Source: Deltaproteobacteria bacterium (lineage in GTDB: Bacteria; Bdellovibrionota_C; UBA2361; SZUA-149; JADZAE01). Taken from it: a stretch of DNA of 54,659 nt. The position numbers and the translations under genes are program-made. Positions 17,841 to 27,024 of this stretch are shown piece by piece; the first letter of the stretch is position 1, and every line of letters begins with the position of its first letter. The stretch lies in assembly GCA_020852715.1 (NCBI GenBank), contig JADZAE010000071.1:1-54659 (forward strand), read 5' to 3'. The notes under the pieces are model-generated. The model did no database searches. It was not told the DNA's origin and worked only from the letters and a program-made list of their open reading frames with translations.

Positions 17841-19508
17841 TTAATCAGCGGGCCCAAGATGACGGGCATCCTGCGCATATACATAACCCTTCTTTCCGCG
17901 TTCAGAGATAATTTCTAACCAGGGACCAAGTTTAGCGCCAACATGAACTGTATCACCTTCCCTAATCTTACCAACCACATAAGATATAGACGAAGGAGAA
18001 GAAAGGACATTAGCGTTGGTTACCATTTTATACTTTTGCGGCTGCTTAAACTCCTCTACCGTATAGCCTTGCACAACCGCTCCATTAGGCAATGTCCCTG
18101 CGGGAGCTGTCTCCAGCGGCGGATTTTTTGAAAAAACACGCCCATCCCCACTTTGCACCAAACCGTCGGTAGTAACTTTTATCGGCCGGCCATCTTTAGT
18201 ATCCAAAGATTCTATTTTTGTCTCTTTTATATCTTCGACCCGCAAACGTGGCATTTCCTCGCGGTTCCTTTTATCCTCCTCCGGAGCTGATGAGCTAAGC
18301 CGTTCCATCCGTTGTGTTTGCTTCTGCATATCATCTTGAATTTCCAATAGCACGGCCCGACGCGAACTGTCATTGACCCCCTCAATAATCTTCTGACGCT
18401 GCTTAGCGCCGCTTTCTGAACGAGCCGCGCTAGAACTGGCAGCGCTAGCGGAACTAGCCGCACCGGATGTAGAACTGCTAGCTATTTCGGGCACAGAACT
18501 TCCTTCCGGGACTTTCCCGATTCTATCCTGTATTTTACGAAAAGCCATATTCGCCAAAGCGCTGATCTGCTTTTCATGTTCAGGACTGCTGCTTAATTCA
18601 GGCAGATAGATATTTAAGATGCTGGACACTTTAGGCTCCATCACTAAACGCTTTCGTAGCTCTTCCGGATCATGATTTGTAGCAAAAAAATTAAAAAACG
18701 AACTATCAATCGCGATAATTAACAAAACAAAAGAAGCAATTACCCCTCCCGATAGCCACTTGTGTCTTCTTTTATAAATTAATCTACCGCCATACAGTTC
18801 TTTTTCCGGCGCAACGACAGTGACGACATCACTGCCTTCCTCCATCTCGTCCGGCGCTATTTGCACTTGTTCTTCTTGATATTTTTTTAACAGGGAGCGG
18901 GAATTGACAATTTGCTTGTTGTCTTTCTTTTCAATCTTGGCCTCTTTAATTACCGAGGCTTTAAGCGGCCGAATATTTTCCTTCTCTAATAGGGATAGCT
19001 TCTCCTTTAAACCCTGCAAATACGCCTTATCTTCACGCCGATGCTCGGCACGCGTAATCTCCTCTTTCATCACCCCGATGTGGAATCGCCATAAATCGTA
19101 AGCTCCATCCTCCGCCTTAACTACGCTCGCTAGTTGACGCAAGTGGTCAAAAAGAACGGTAGCTAATTTAAAATGTTCACGCCGCACCAGCTCGATTATA
19201 GATTTGAGATACACAGCAAAAGCAATGCTATGTAGCTCCGGCTTTTCTTTCACCGTAACAATGAGCTCATCTAGTGAGGCCGAGAGAGCGGTCACCGGAA
19301 TTGAACGCAGTTCCAGCTGGCAAAGCACCCAACAAAGTTTAGCGACAACAGACTGAGGATCATTTTCCAGTGCCGTCTCTAAAATAACTTGAGCTTCTTT
19401 CCACTTCTTATCTCTGATCAGCTGGCAATAGTTATCATCGTACGCAAAGGTAACAATATAGTTCTCCAACATCTGCTCTGTCTTTTTTAACTGCGTAGCA
19501 TCCAACAT
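17841..19508 (-). CDS. Membrane protein with C-terminal SH3-like domain
   Basis: The 555-residue protein has a predicted cytoplasmic helical N-terminal part (about 1-250, with a TPR-like segment near 30-60), one membrane helix (GGVIASFVLLIIAIDSSFF, about 257-276) and an Ala/Ser-rich linker around 345-370. It ends in a bacterial SH3 domain (about 490-550: NANVLSSPSS, VVGKIREGDTVHV, WLEI, GKKGYVYAQDA). Bacterial SH3 domains usually bind peptidoglycan or peptides, so the C-terminal half is probably periplasmic. This implies a single-pass protein linking cytoplasm and cell wall. It lies 148 bp upstream of the thrombospondin-module gene on the same strand. The exact role is unknown. Confidence 0.7.
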   Translation of the reverse strand: MLDATQLKKTEQMLENYIVTFAYDDNYCQLIRDKKWKEAQVILETALENDPQSVVAKLCWVLCQLELRSIPVTALSASLDELIVTVKEKPELHSIAFAVYLKSIIELVRREHFKLATVLFDHLRQLASVVKAEDGAYDLWRFHIGVMKEEITRAEHRREDKAYLQGLKEKLSLLEKENIRPLKASVIKEAKIEKKDNKQIVNSRSLLKKYQEEQVQIAPDEMEEGSDVVTVVAPEKELYGGRLIYKRRHKWLSGGVIASFVLLIIAIDSSFFNFFATNHDPEELRKRLVMEPKVSSILNIYLPELSSSPEHEKQISALANMAFRKIQDRIGKVPEGSSVPEIASSSTSGAASSASAASSSAARSESGAKQRQKIIEGVNDSSRRAVLLEIQDDMQKQTQRMERLSSSAPEEDKRNREEMPRLRVEDIKETKIESLDTKDGRPIKVTTDGLVQSGDGRVFSKNPPLETAPAGTLPNGAVVQGYTVEEFKQPQKYKMVTNANVLSSPSSISYVVGKIREGDTVHVGAKLGPWLEIISERGKKGYVYAQDARHLGPAD

Positions 19509-19664
19509 AACTATGATCCGCGAAAACCCCTCACTCCTGCTTTTCCTACTTATATTTAAGGTTATTACGCATAGGCTTAATTACGTAAAGTTTAAAACAA
19601 GCCTTTTCAGCCTAGGATTTATCAGCTAAGGTAGCAGCCATTCTCATAATTTCGACCAAGGCAA

Positions 19665-20231
19665 ATGATGAACAGCGGCAAAACAACAATATACCTAGTG
19701 ACCATAGTTGTGGAAGGTGGGCTAGCACTGGCAGCCTATACCTATGCCCATTTCCGTGGTCTTACCTGGCAATGGGCCATTACCTGGCAAAACCTGCTCT
19801 TGGCAATTGCTCTTACTTTACCCTTAGTTGCGCTTAATATGATCTTACTTTGGAAGAAACTAAATGAATTTTACTTTTATCAACACACCCATGAATTCAT
19901 AAAAACAATAGTAAAACCTTTTTGCGATGCACTGAGCTATAAAGACGTTGTCTTTGTTTCTATTTGTGCCGGTATCGGCGAAGAACTTCTTTTTCGTGGC
20001 GTATTGCTTCCGGAGGTCGGCATTTTCTTTTCCAGTTTTTTATTTTCTTTTGGTCATTTTGGCAGCAAAGCTTTTTACTACAAATTCATGGCTATTTTAT
20101 ATTTCTTCATTGGCCTTTATTTTGCCTGGATATACCAGAAAACTGAATCTATGTTTCTAATTATAAGCATACACTCGATGTATGATTTTATTGCTATTGC
20201 CTACTTAAAGAAGTATAGGACAGGATCCTGA
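19665..20231 (+). CDS. CPBP family intramembrane metalloprotease
   Basis: The 188-residue protein with about five hydrophobic segments carries the CPBP (CAAX protease/bacteriocin-processing, Abi) motifs. EELLFRG (motif 1, about residues 105-111) has the paired Glu and the Arg. FSFGHFG (motif 2, His near 129) and SIHSMYDF (motif 3, His near 171) follow. These residues would form the intramembrane zinc site. Family members cleave prenylated proteins or membrane substrates, or give immunity to bacteriocins. The substrate here is unknown. It is a single-gene unit followed 90 bp later by a lipoprotein gene. Confidence 0.85.
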   Translation: MMNSGKTTIYLVTIVVEGGLALAAYTYAHFRGLTWQWAITWQNLLLAIALTLPLVALNMILLWKKLNEFYFYQHTHEFIKTIVKPFCDALSYKDVVFVSICAGIGEELLFRGVLLPEVGIFFSSFLFSFGHFGSKAFYYKFMAILYFFIGLYFAWIYQKTESMFLIISIHSMYDFIAIAYLKKYRTGS

Positions 20232-20321
20232 CCGAAGTTCGAAAAAAGTTTTATTTGCTTTAGAATATCCTCTTCGGATCCAGGCTTTATAATTCGACCT
20301 AGTTTTTATTTTTGGGGAACA

Positions 20322-22025
20322 ATGAAAAATAGAAATAACCATCTCAATTTTACCTTATTCATCGTTTGTTTATTTGTTGCTATTTCATGCAAAGGAAAGC
20401 TCGGCAGCTCAGGCGGGGTAGAACAAGCCGATAACCTAAGTAAAACCTTAATTGGTTATCTCCCCAAGAATACCTTAGCTTTTCATTACTGGGATTTTTC
20501 TCTACCCGGTTATCAAAAATATAAAAACTCTAATTGGCATAAAGCAGCAACTCCAACCAGCTTCGTTGAAGGGTGGAATGTTACTGGTAATGAATTAATT
20601 GCCACTTTGCCGGAAATCTTGAAACAAAACGGCGTCACCCTTGAAGACAAACTGGTTATTGAAAACCTATTTTCCGAAGGCGCAGCTTATCTGCTTGGAC
20701 AAAGCGACAACGCAAAGGCTACTGAAATAGAATATGGCGTGGTGGTCAAGGCCCGTGACGAACAAAAGCTGGCGGGATTAACCAAGAGCATCAAAGATTA
20801 TGCGCTACAAAAACAACTGCAGCCGCTTGATATGCAAATTGATGGCGGTCAAGGATTTAGCATAGCTATTAAGGACAAATATGATCCCAAACAGGTAGTC
20901 GATGTTTTTATTGGACAAAAAAAGAACCTTGCAGCCATTGCATCCAAGAAAGAAACGCTTATTCAAATCCTAGCGACAACTACTCCCAGTAGCCCGGTTA
21001 TCACCACTGAAGATAAATATAAAAAAGCAGTCAGATCGATTCCCGGCTTTGATCAGCTTTATGGCTTTGGTTACGCAGATATCGAACAGCTGAGCAATCT
21101 TCTTTCCTCGGTCAATCAGGTTAATCAAGACATTATCAACACACTAAAAAATCAACCATTGATTTCTTTGGTCTATGCATGGGCGATGAACGACCATCCT
21201 TACTCCGAAGCAGTTCTCAATATAAAACCTGACGCCGATTCTGCCTCACTCCCGCGCCAATTTAAGCAATCGAGCAGTGAAAGCTTATTACAAATGTATG
21301 GAGCTGCTCCATCACTACTACTAAGCCTTGACGGCCAAACCGTTCATAATTTGTTAGCTACAGCAGCCAATGCCAATAGCCAAACTCCTGTGCCGGCAAT
21401 GGCGCTGACAACGATTAAGGACATTGAACGCTTAAGTATTCTGGCTAAAGTTAATACTGCCGGCCAATCCTTTCTTCCCATACCGGATTTAGTAATTGCC
21501 GTGCAGACAGCTAAAGGCGAAGAATTGCAAACTACTCTAAAATCCACCATTGCTCCTTTTATGTCCCTAGCTGCTGGCAACACCTCGTGGCAAACAAAGC
21601 AGATAAATGGCACAACGGTAACTTACAACAATACTCCGCTTAATCTCGGTGTATATCTAGCTAGCACTAAAGGCCATCTACTGGTTACCTCTTCAGAGAC
21701 GCAGATGAACACCATTCTAGGAGCAGGCGGTAAATCAGCTCAGAGTCTCGCGACGCTACTACCCGCGAAGGCCCAAGATGCCCTCGCGCTTAAGCAATCG
21801 ATCATGAGCTTTTATCTAGACTTCAATGATCTGGCCACAGCCTTGCAAAATGCCCAAGGTATGATGCAAATGTCGGGCAATCAAAACGACGCATTAAGCA
21901 AAGCATTAGAACCGAAACAATTAGAAATGCTCAGAAAGCTAGGCCGACTGAGCGCTTCATTAAAGCTTGAAGATAATGTCCTGCGTTTTCAAACCGCCTA
22001 TGCCCCGGGCAGCGCCCAACAATAA
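20322..22025 (+). CDS. DUF3352-like lipoprotein
   Basis: The 567-residue protein begins with a lipoprotein signal (LFIVCLFVAISC, lipobox Cys near residue 23). The mature part starts with LIGYLPKNTLAFHYWDFSLP, which resembles the opening of DUF3352 proteins (a 'LP-x-x-T' segment followed by repeats of secretory beta-alpha structure). The body has two similar halves, as expected for that family, and no catalytic motif. It is probably anchored in the outer or inner membrane facing the periplasm. DUF3352 function is not established. The gene follows the CPBP protease, and a family A repeat lies directly after it. Confidence 0.6.
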   Translation: MKNRNNHLNFTLFIVCLFVAISCKGKLGSSGGVEQADNLSKTLIGYLPKNTLAFHYWDFSLPGYQKYKNSNWHKAATPTSFVEGWNVTGNELIATLPEILKQNGVTLEDKLVIENLFSEGAAYLLGQSDNAKATEIEYGVVVKARDEQKLAGLTKSIKDYALQKQLQPLDMQIDGGQGFSIAIKDKYDPKQVVDVFIGQKKNLAAIASKKETLIQILATTTPSSPVITTEDKYKKAVRSIPGFDQLYGFGYADIEQLSNLLSSVNQVNQDIINTLKNQPLISLVYAWAMNDHPYSEAVLNIKPDADSASLPRQFKQSSSESLLQMYGAAPSLLLSLDGQTVHNLLATAANANSQTPVPAMALTTIKDIERLSILAKVNTAGQSFLPIPDLVIAVQTAKGEELQTTLKSTIAPFMSLAAGNTSWQTKQINGTTVTYNNTPLNLGVYLASTKGHLLVTSSETQMNTILGAGGKSAQSLATLLPAKAQDALALKQSIMSFYLDFNDLATALQNAQGMMQMSGNQNDALSKALEPKQLEMLRKLGRLSASLKLEDNVLRFQTAYAPGSAQQ

Positions 22026-22079
22026 CGTATCGAGCCCGCGCTGTTCACATTTTTGGCGAGAGCCTTTCGTTATATCTCG

Positions 22080-22414
22080 GCAGTGCCGCCACGGTGGTGA
22101 AAATGCCAAACACATAATGCGCCGCGGTATGGGGATAGGGGCACGCTGCCACGGCGTTAAATAATTTCACCGACGCTTGTGGAGCGCGGACACATGTTGT
22201 GAGCGCCAGCGAACAACTGGGTCGCCGGCGCTTGGCGGCTTCGCCGCTCACCATCGCCGATATTCTCAATGTCGGCGGGTCAGATCTTCCGGCCTTCAGC
22301 CTCCAGATCATGCCCTGCGTTCCAAGGCGCCCACGGCATTTTCTTACGCCGATAAAGCTTACGCGTGCTGCTCCAAAGTAACATATTTGACGGACTTGTG
22401 TATAAGACTCAGCG
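22080..22414 (+). repeat. Intergenic repeat family A, copy 3
   Basis: This copy carries CTTGTGGAGCGCGGACACAT, then TGTTGTGAGCGCCAGCGAAC, the core AACAACTGGGTCGCC near 22212-22226, and the right end GGACTTGTGTATAAGACTC. It also contains CGGCATTTTCTTACGCCGAT at 22334-22353, which recurs inverted in the copy near 47.8 kb. It fills the 22026-22473 gap between the lipoprotein and kinase genes, and no gene is supported there. Confidence 0.75.
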
Positions 22415-22473
22415 CCGTGTTCCCCTACGCCATAATATCCATTTGGAAATCGCGTGGCACCTGCGGGTAAAAC

Positions 22474-23877
22474 TTAATTAGAACTCTTAACCCCAAAAAG
22501 AATATAAATCCACGGAAGAACAGCTGCGGTCAGGTAAATGCAAGATAAAAAGGCAATAATATTTTTAACCCAACGAATGCGCCGGGCTATGATAGTAAGA
22601 AAGCCAACAAAACAAATGGCAATCATTTTAACATAAAGCAGCGTATCCTCGGGGCCAAACCTGAGCATTAACCCCCGCATAAAAGGATTCGCTTCTGCCT
22701 TAATGGTAAATCTTTCCACGCCCAAGGAGGTCAGATACCAATCAGCCACCTGTAAAGATATCAAAAATATACCAAAGAATAAAAAATCCAGTGACGGCTT
22801 TTCTATTTCGAAAATCACAGCTGCCCGTTTAGGCAAAGGAATAGTGAGCGTTAATTTTTTATTGCGTATTCGCTCATCGCTCTCTCGGTTCATGGTTGCT
22901 GTCAGCGTCAGCGTGAGCGTTCTTCTCTTGGTCAGATTATCTTCTACGGCATGATCAGACATTTCAATTTGCGATTCAGTTTGCGCTTTAGCAATACCGG
23001 GATCCATCAAATCATCAACGGCATTAGCTGTAACATATTCTATGATTTCCTCAGCGCTTTGCGGGCGCTTCGAGCTTTGTTTGTCTAAAAGCCGCATAAT
23101 CAGCTTATCCAGCCATGCCGGAATGGAAGTATTAATATCGCCCGGCGCTAAAGCATCCTCGTTTAAATGCTTATCCATGACTTCGTAAATCATATCCCCG
23201 TCATAGGGAAGCTTTCCGGTTACCAGCTCATAAAGAAGAATGCCCAAAGCGTAAAAATCGACGGCCGCTGTTAGTTCCTTGCCCTGCCAAACTTCCGGGG
23301 CCATGTAATTCATGGAGCCCACTTTTTGCAGTTTTGTTGTCAGCCGCGAGTTTTTACCACGGGCAATACCAAAATCGGTAATTTTGATCACACCATCAAT
23401 AGTAATTAAAATATTTTCCGGCTTAATATCACGATGGATAACATCAAGCTGATGAATAACACTTAATCCATCACAGATGCCCAGAATGAGCTTAGAAATT
23501 TCTGCCGCTCTAAATTTTTTCTTTTCCTGGAGTTTTTGCAAAGACTCGCCTTGCACGTACTCCATAGCAAAATAAACAACATCTCCGTCCTTGCCACCGT
23601 CATAAAAAGCAACAATATTCGGGTGATGGATTTTTTGCAGCACATCAATTTCCCGCAAAAACCGCTCTGCTGTTACTTTGTCTTTGGAGTATTCCTTATG
23701 TAAGATTTTCAGCGCTACCAGCCGATTGCTGCCCTGTAGATCGCGAGCGGCATAAACTGTAGCCATACCGCCAAAACCGATAACCCTTTGAATGTCGTAG
23801 CGTCCACCGATAATCGTGCCTGCCTTCATGCTTTGCGTGGCAATGCGGGCGGAGCTTATTTCATTTCCATCAGCCAT
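22474..23877 (-). CDS. Ser/Thr protein kinase with C-terminal membrane domain
   Basis: The 467-residue protein has a complete PknB-type kinase domain (about 25-285). Visible motifs are the glycine loop GFGGMATVYAARD, the ATP-anchoring Lys in VALKIL, the catalytic HRDIKPEN (about 148-155), the metal-binding DFG (about 167) and APEVW. A hydrophilic linker with many Thr and Leu repeats follows. The tail of about 105 residues has four hydrophobic helices and the pattern DWYLTSLGV...EANPFM, typical of DUF5658 membrane domains. A kinase tethered at its C-terminus by a multi-span domain is unusual compared with the single-span PASTA kinases. The gene starts 3 bp after the AddA-like stop codon, so it is probably co-expressed with it. 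Confidence 0.88.
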   Translation of the reverse strand: MADGNEISSARIATQSMKAGTIIGGRYDIQRVIGFGGMATVYAARDLQGSNRLVALKILHKEYSKDKVTAERFLREIDVLQKIHHPNIVAFYDGGKDGDVVYFAMEYVQGESLQKLQEKKKFRAAEISKLILGICDGLSVIHQLDVIHRDIKPENILITIDGVIKITDFGIARGKNSRLTTKLQKVGSMNYMAPEVWQGKELTAAVDFYALGILLYELVTGKLPYDGDMIYEVMDKHLNEDALAPGDINTSIPAWLDKLIMRLLDKQSSKRPQSAEEIIEYVTANAVDDLMDPGIAKAQTESQIEMSDHAVEDNLTKRRTLTLTLTATMNRESDERIRNKKLTLTIPLPKRAAVIFEIEKPSLDFLFFGIFLISLQVADWYLTSLGVERFTIKAEANPFMRGLMLRFGPEDTLLYVKMIAICFVGFLTIIARRIRWVKNIIAFLSCIYLTAAVLPWIYILFGVKSSN

Positions 23878-23880
23878 ACT

Positions 23881-26800
23881 TTATGCGTCTACCTTCACTA
23901 CTTCCCCATTTCGAGCAAAAGCCAAAACCATGCTGATCTGCTCTTGGGGCAAATCCAGATAACGAGCTGCCGCTAAACGGTAACTTAGTAACTGTGTTTT
24001 ATAAAACTCGACTTTCTTGCCTAACTCATTACTGTTAAGCGTATCGGTTTTATAATCAACGATTTCTGCGCTCCGCGCCTTTCCCTGTTTCCAACTAACC
24101 ACCAGCCGATCAATGTAGCCACTAATTATCTGGCCCTCATGACGATAGGCAAACGGGTGCTCACGGAACAAACGCAGATCCGCCTTATCTGTGCTATAAC
24201 GGCTAAATCTCAGTAAATCATTAATACTCTTACGGGTCAGCATTTCCTCAAAATCATCAACTGCTTGCCTAACTAATTCTGCGCTCGCTCCGCTATTGCG
24301 GCACTGCGCTTCCAACTTATCGCGAGCCATTATTGTATTATCTAACCAATCAATGCTTTCAAAAAGTTTATGAATCAAACTACCATAATCTCTGGCCGCA
24401 AGACGCTGTGGAGCATCGGCAAAGCGTAATAATTTTCCCAAAACAATATCCTCGGCACCTTCAAGCATCGAGGGCGCAATGTGCGGTAAATATTTTCTTT
24501 TGCTTTTCAAACGATTCAGCTCCAACGCTGGCGCCGTCACCGACGTTAAGGATACGGACTCAGTAATTTCCGGCTCTTTTTGGAGTTGCCAGTTTTTGTC
24601 GCCCGCTTCGTATAACAACACCGACTGCGTCTCGGCACTAGTTAAGGTATCCCGCAGCACTGAAGAAAAACTTAAGTTTTTACTTTGCTCGCGCTCAGTA
24701 AACATATAGAGCCCATAACGAGCACGCGTCATCGCCACATATAAAACACTGAGCATTTCATTGACAGTCTCCTGCTTTTCCTGATCATAGATTTGCGCGA
24801 AGTCATCATCAAGGTCGCGGATAACAGCCCGGGGATAAAATATGACCTGCTTAATTGCTGCTTGCGGGTCATTTTCATTTTTACTCGTTAATACTAGGCG
24901 ATCACTTATTTTAGCTCCTTCCAAATCCAGCTCCGGCAAGATCACGGCATCAAATTCTAAACCTTTAGCCTGATGTATGGTCATGACTCTAATATTACTA
25001 ACTGCCTGGTCATCAAAACGATAAGCCGACACATAATCGACAAAGCCGGTAAGAGCAGCAGCAGCCGAGCTATCATAATTGGCTCCCAAATACTGTAACT
25101 GACCTAGGCGTTTTAATTCTAGCTCCGACAAATCTTCGGCAATGATTTCTTTAAGCCAAGCGATAGTTGGGCCATAACCATTTGTGATTATCCGTTCTCT
25201 GATCTTGCTGCTAACAAAACTAAGCTCACTATCAACATTATAGCCACTTAACCCCAGCGCAGCACCGAGTTTAGAACTGGCTAACAAATAAGCAGCAATT
25301 AAATCTCGCGGATGCTGAGCAATAGTTATTGCCGCCAAGCAAAGTCGCACGGCCAGAGAATCGGTGATTGATATTTTCCCTTCTTCACTAACCTTAAAAT
25401 AATAAGGAGGGGCTTTTAAGAGTTTACCTAAACGAGAAACTGTCTCGTTTCTCCTGGTAAGAATGCCAATACTAAGTCCCTCCTTTTGTGTACTTAACTC
25501 CCTAACCAGCTCACGCACAGCGTTTTCAATCGGTGTAACATCTTCTTCCTCTTCCGAGTCTACTGCCGTCAAACAACTAAAATTCACATAACCGACAAGC
25601 TCTTTTTTCTTGGCCTCGTGATGTACGAAATTATTACTCCAATAATCGACCACTCCACTAAAGGGCCGCAGTGCTTCTACGTTTGCTAGATTTTCAAACA
25701 GACAATTGACCGCATCAATTACTGTCTGTGTGCTACGCCAGTTAATAGTCAGCGGTTCTTTTTTTACCTGCGGCCAATAATCAGCAATGGAATCAAAGAT
25801 GCGGGCATTGCCGCCACGCCAGGCATAAATTGCTTGCTTCGTATCGCCAACACAGAAAAAAGAATGCTCCTGTCCATCGCTTTTACTGAGGACTTCGTCC
25901 ACAATCGGATAAATTACATGCCACTCTAACCCCGCCGTATCCTGAAACTCATCCAACAATAAGTGAGCAATTTTACTATCCAGCCGATAATAAACGGCCG
26001 CTAAGTTTCCCATGATCTGAGCATTGAGCACTTGATACTTAATATCATTAAAACTAAGCGTGCCCGAAGCCGTCCTATTCTTCTCATAATGAGCATGATA
26101 GCTACTAAGCAGATTGTAAGTAGCCTCTGTCTGTTCAATAATTTTATTTCTCTCTAACGCCTTAATGTGTCGCAGCAATTTATCCAGCAGCTCATCGAAG
26201 TCAGCGGGGATAGGGATTTTTGCAAAAATCCCTTCTCCCTCTAATTTAGCCTTCAAGAGCCCTTTTCCTAGAAACTCTAAACAATCTTTAGCCGCGAACA
26301 GCTGAGCTAATTGCAAAAGGCTACTCTGCCAGTAAGCATTAGGTTTTCCGTTTTTATTACGCGGACACTGAAACGCCGCTAATTGTTTTTCCAGCTCTGA
26401 CAGTTCTAGTTCAGAACGTGGCGCCAGTCTCTTTAAGCTAAACCAAGCATCTTTATCGGATTGCAAAAACAATTCATGCAACCCCGTTAGATTTTTAAAC
26501 AAATATCGCTCAATACCATATTTGTTATTACCTCGATTCATACGCACAATAGACTGTGCGAGGTTTTCCGCACTAAGCTCAGCAAACAACACGCGCAGAA
26601 TCTTGCGTGCTATTTCATCATTCTGCACCGCCTCGGCAATTTGCCAACCGACATTGAGTCCGAGCTCTAAAGAAAACACCGCAGCTATCTGGTAAAAGAA
26701 ACTATCTAACGTGCAAATATTTAATCTGTTTTGGCTGGCGATCAAACGATCGAGCTTGGCCATGACAATGTCCGGAGTAAAATTCTCTCCCTCCAATTCC

Positions 26801-27024
26801 CGGGACAATTTGGCTGCGGCTTCCTGATCTAAAGCCGCGCCGGCTAGACGTGTAAAAATTCGATTTCGAATTTCCGCTGCCGCTTTACGCGTAAAAGTTG
26901 TCGCTAAAATTCTCTCCGGATTTTCCCCGGCCATAAGTAAATGTAAATAGCGATTACTAAGCTGATGGGTCTTTCCCGTACCGGCGCTAGCGCTAATTAA
27001 CTGGGCAGCTAAATTTATACTCAT
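23881..27024 (-). CDS. addA: AddA-like helicase-nuclease subunit
   Basis: The 1047-residue protein belongs to the UvrD/RecB superfamily 1 helicases. Walker A is SASAGTGKTHQLSNRYLHLL (about 11-30), with Walker B LLLDEFQDTAG (about 355-365) and a VGDTKQAIYAWRGGNARIF motif. MTIHQAKGLEFDAVILPEL lies near 683. The C-terminal PD-(D/E)XK nuclease has GYIDRLV and EIVDYKTDTL (about 965-990). It would process double-strand breaks with the AddB-like partner, whose gene it overlaps by 4 bp (ATGA). Length and domain order match AddA. The neighbouring kinase and ABC exporter are not usual addAB companions. Confidence 0.9.
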   Translation of the reverse strand: MSINLAAQLISASAGTGKTHQLSNRYLHLLMAGENPERILATTFTRKAAAEIRNRIFTRLAGAALDQEAAAKLSRELEGENFTPDIVMAKLDRLIASQNRLNICTLDSFFYQIAAVFSLELGLNVGWQIAEAVQNDEIARKILRVLFAELSAENLAQSIVRMNRGNNKYGIERYLFKNLTGLHELFLQSDKDAWFSLKRLAPRSELELSELEKQLAAFQCPRNKNGKPNAYWQSSLLQLAQLFAAKDCLEFLGKGLLKAKLEGEGIFAKIPIPADFDELLDKLLRHIKALERNKIIEQTEATYNLLSSYHAHYEKNRTASGTLSFNDIKYQVLNAQIMGNLAAVYYRLDSKIAHLLLDEFQDTAGLEWHVIYPIVDEVLSKSDGQEHSFFCVGDTKQAIYAWRGGNARIFDSIADYWPQVKKEPLTINWRSTQTVIDAVNCLFENLANVEALRPFSGVVDYWSNNFVHHEAKKKELVGYVNFSCLTAVDSEEEEDVTPIENAVRELVRELSTQKEGLSIGILTRRNETVSRLGKLLKAPPYYFKVSEEGKISITDSLAVRLCLAAITIAQHPRDLIAAYLLASSKLGAALGLSGYNVDSELSFVSSKIRERIITNGYGPTIAWLKEIIAEDLSELELKRLGQLQYLGANYDSSAAAALTGFVDYVSAYRFDDQAVSNIRVMTIHQAKGLEFDAVILPELDLEGAKISDRLVLTSKNENDPQAAIKQVIFYPRAVIRDLDDDFAQIYDQEKQETVNEMLSVLYVAMTRARYGLYMFTEREQSKNLSFSSVLRDTLTSAETQSVLLYEAGDKNWQLQKEPEITESVSLTSVTAPALELNRLKSKRKYLPHIAPSMLEGAEDIVLGKLLRFADAPQRLAARDYGSLIHKLFESIDWLDNTIMARDKLEAQCRNSGASAELVRQAVDDFEEMLTRKSINDLLRFSRYSTDKADLRLFREHPFAYRHEGQIISGYIDRLVVSWKQGKARSAEIVDYKTDTLNSNELGKKVEFYKTQLLSYRLAAARYLDLPQEQISMVLAFARNGEVVKVDA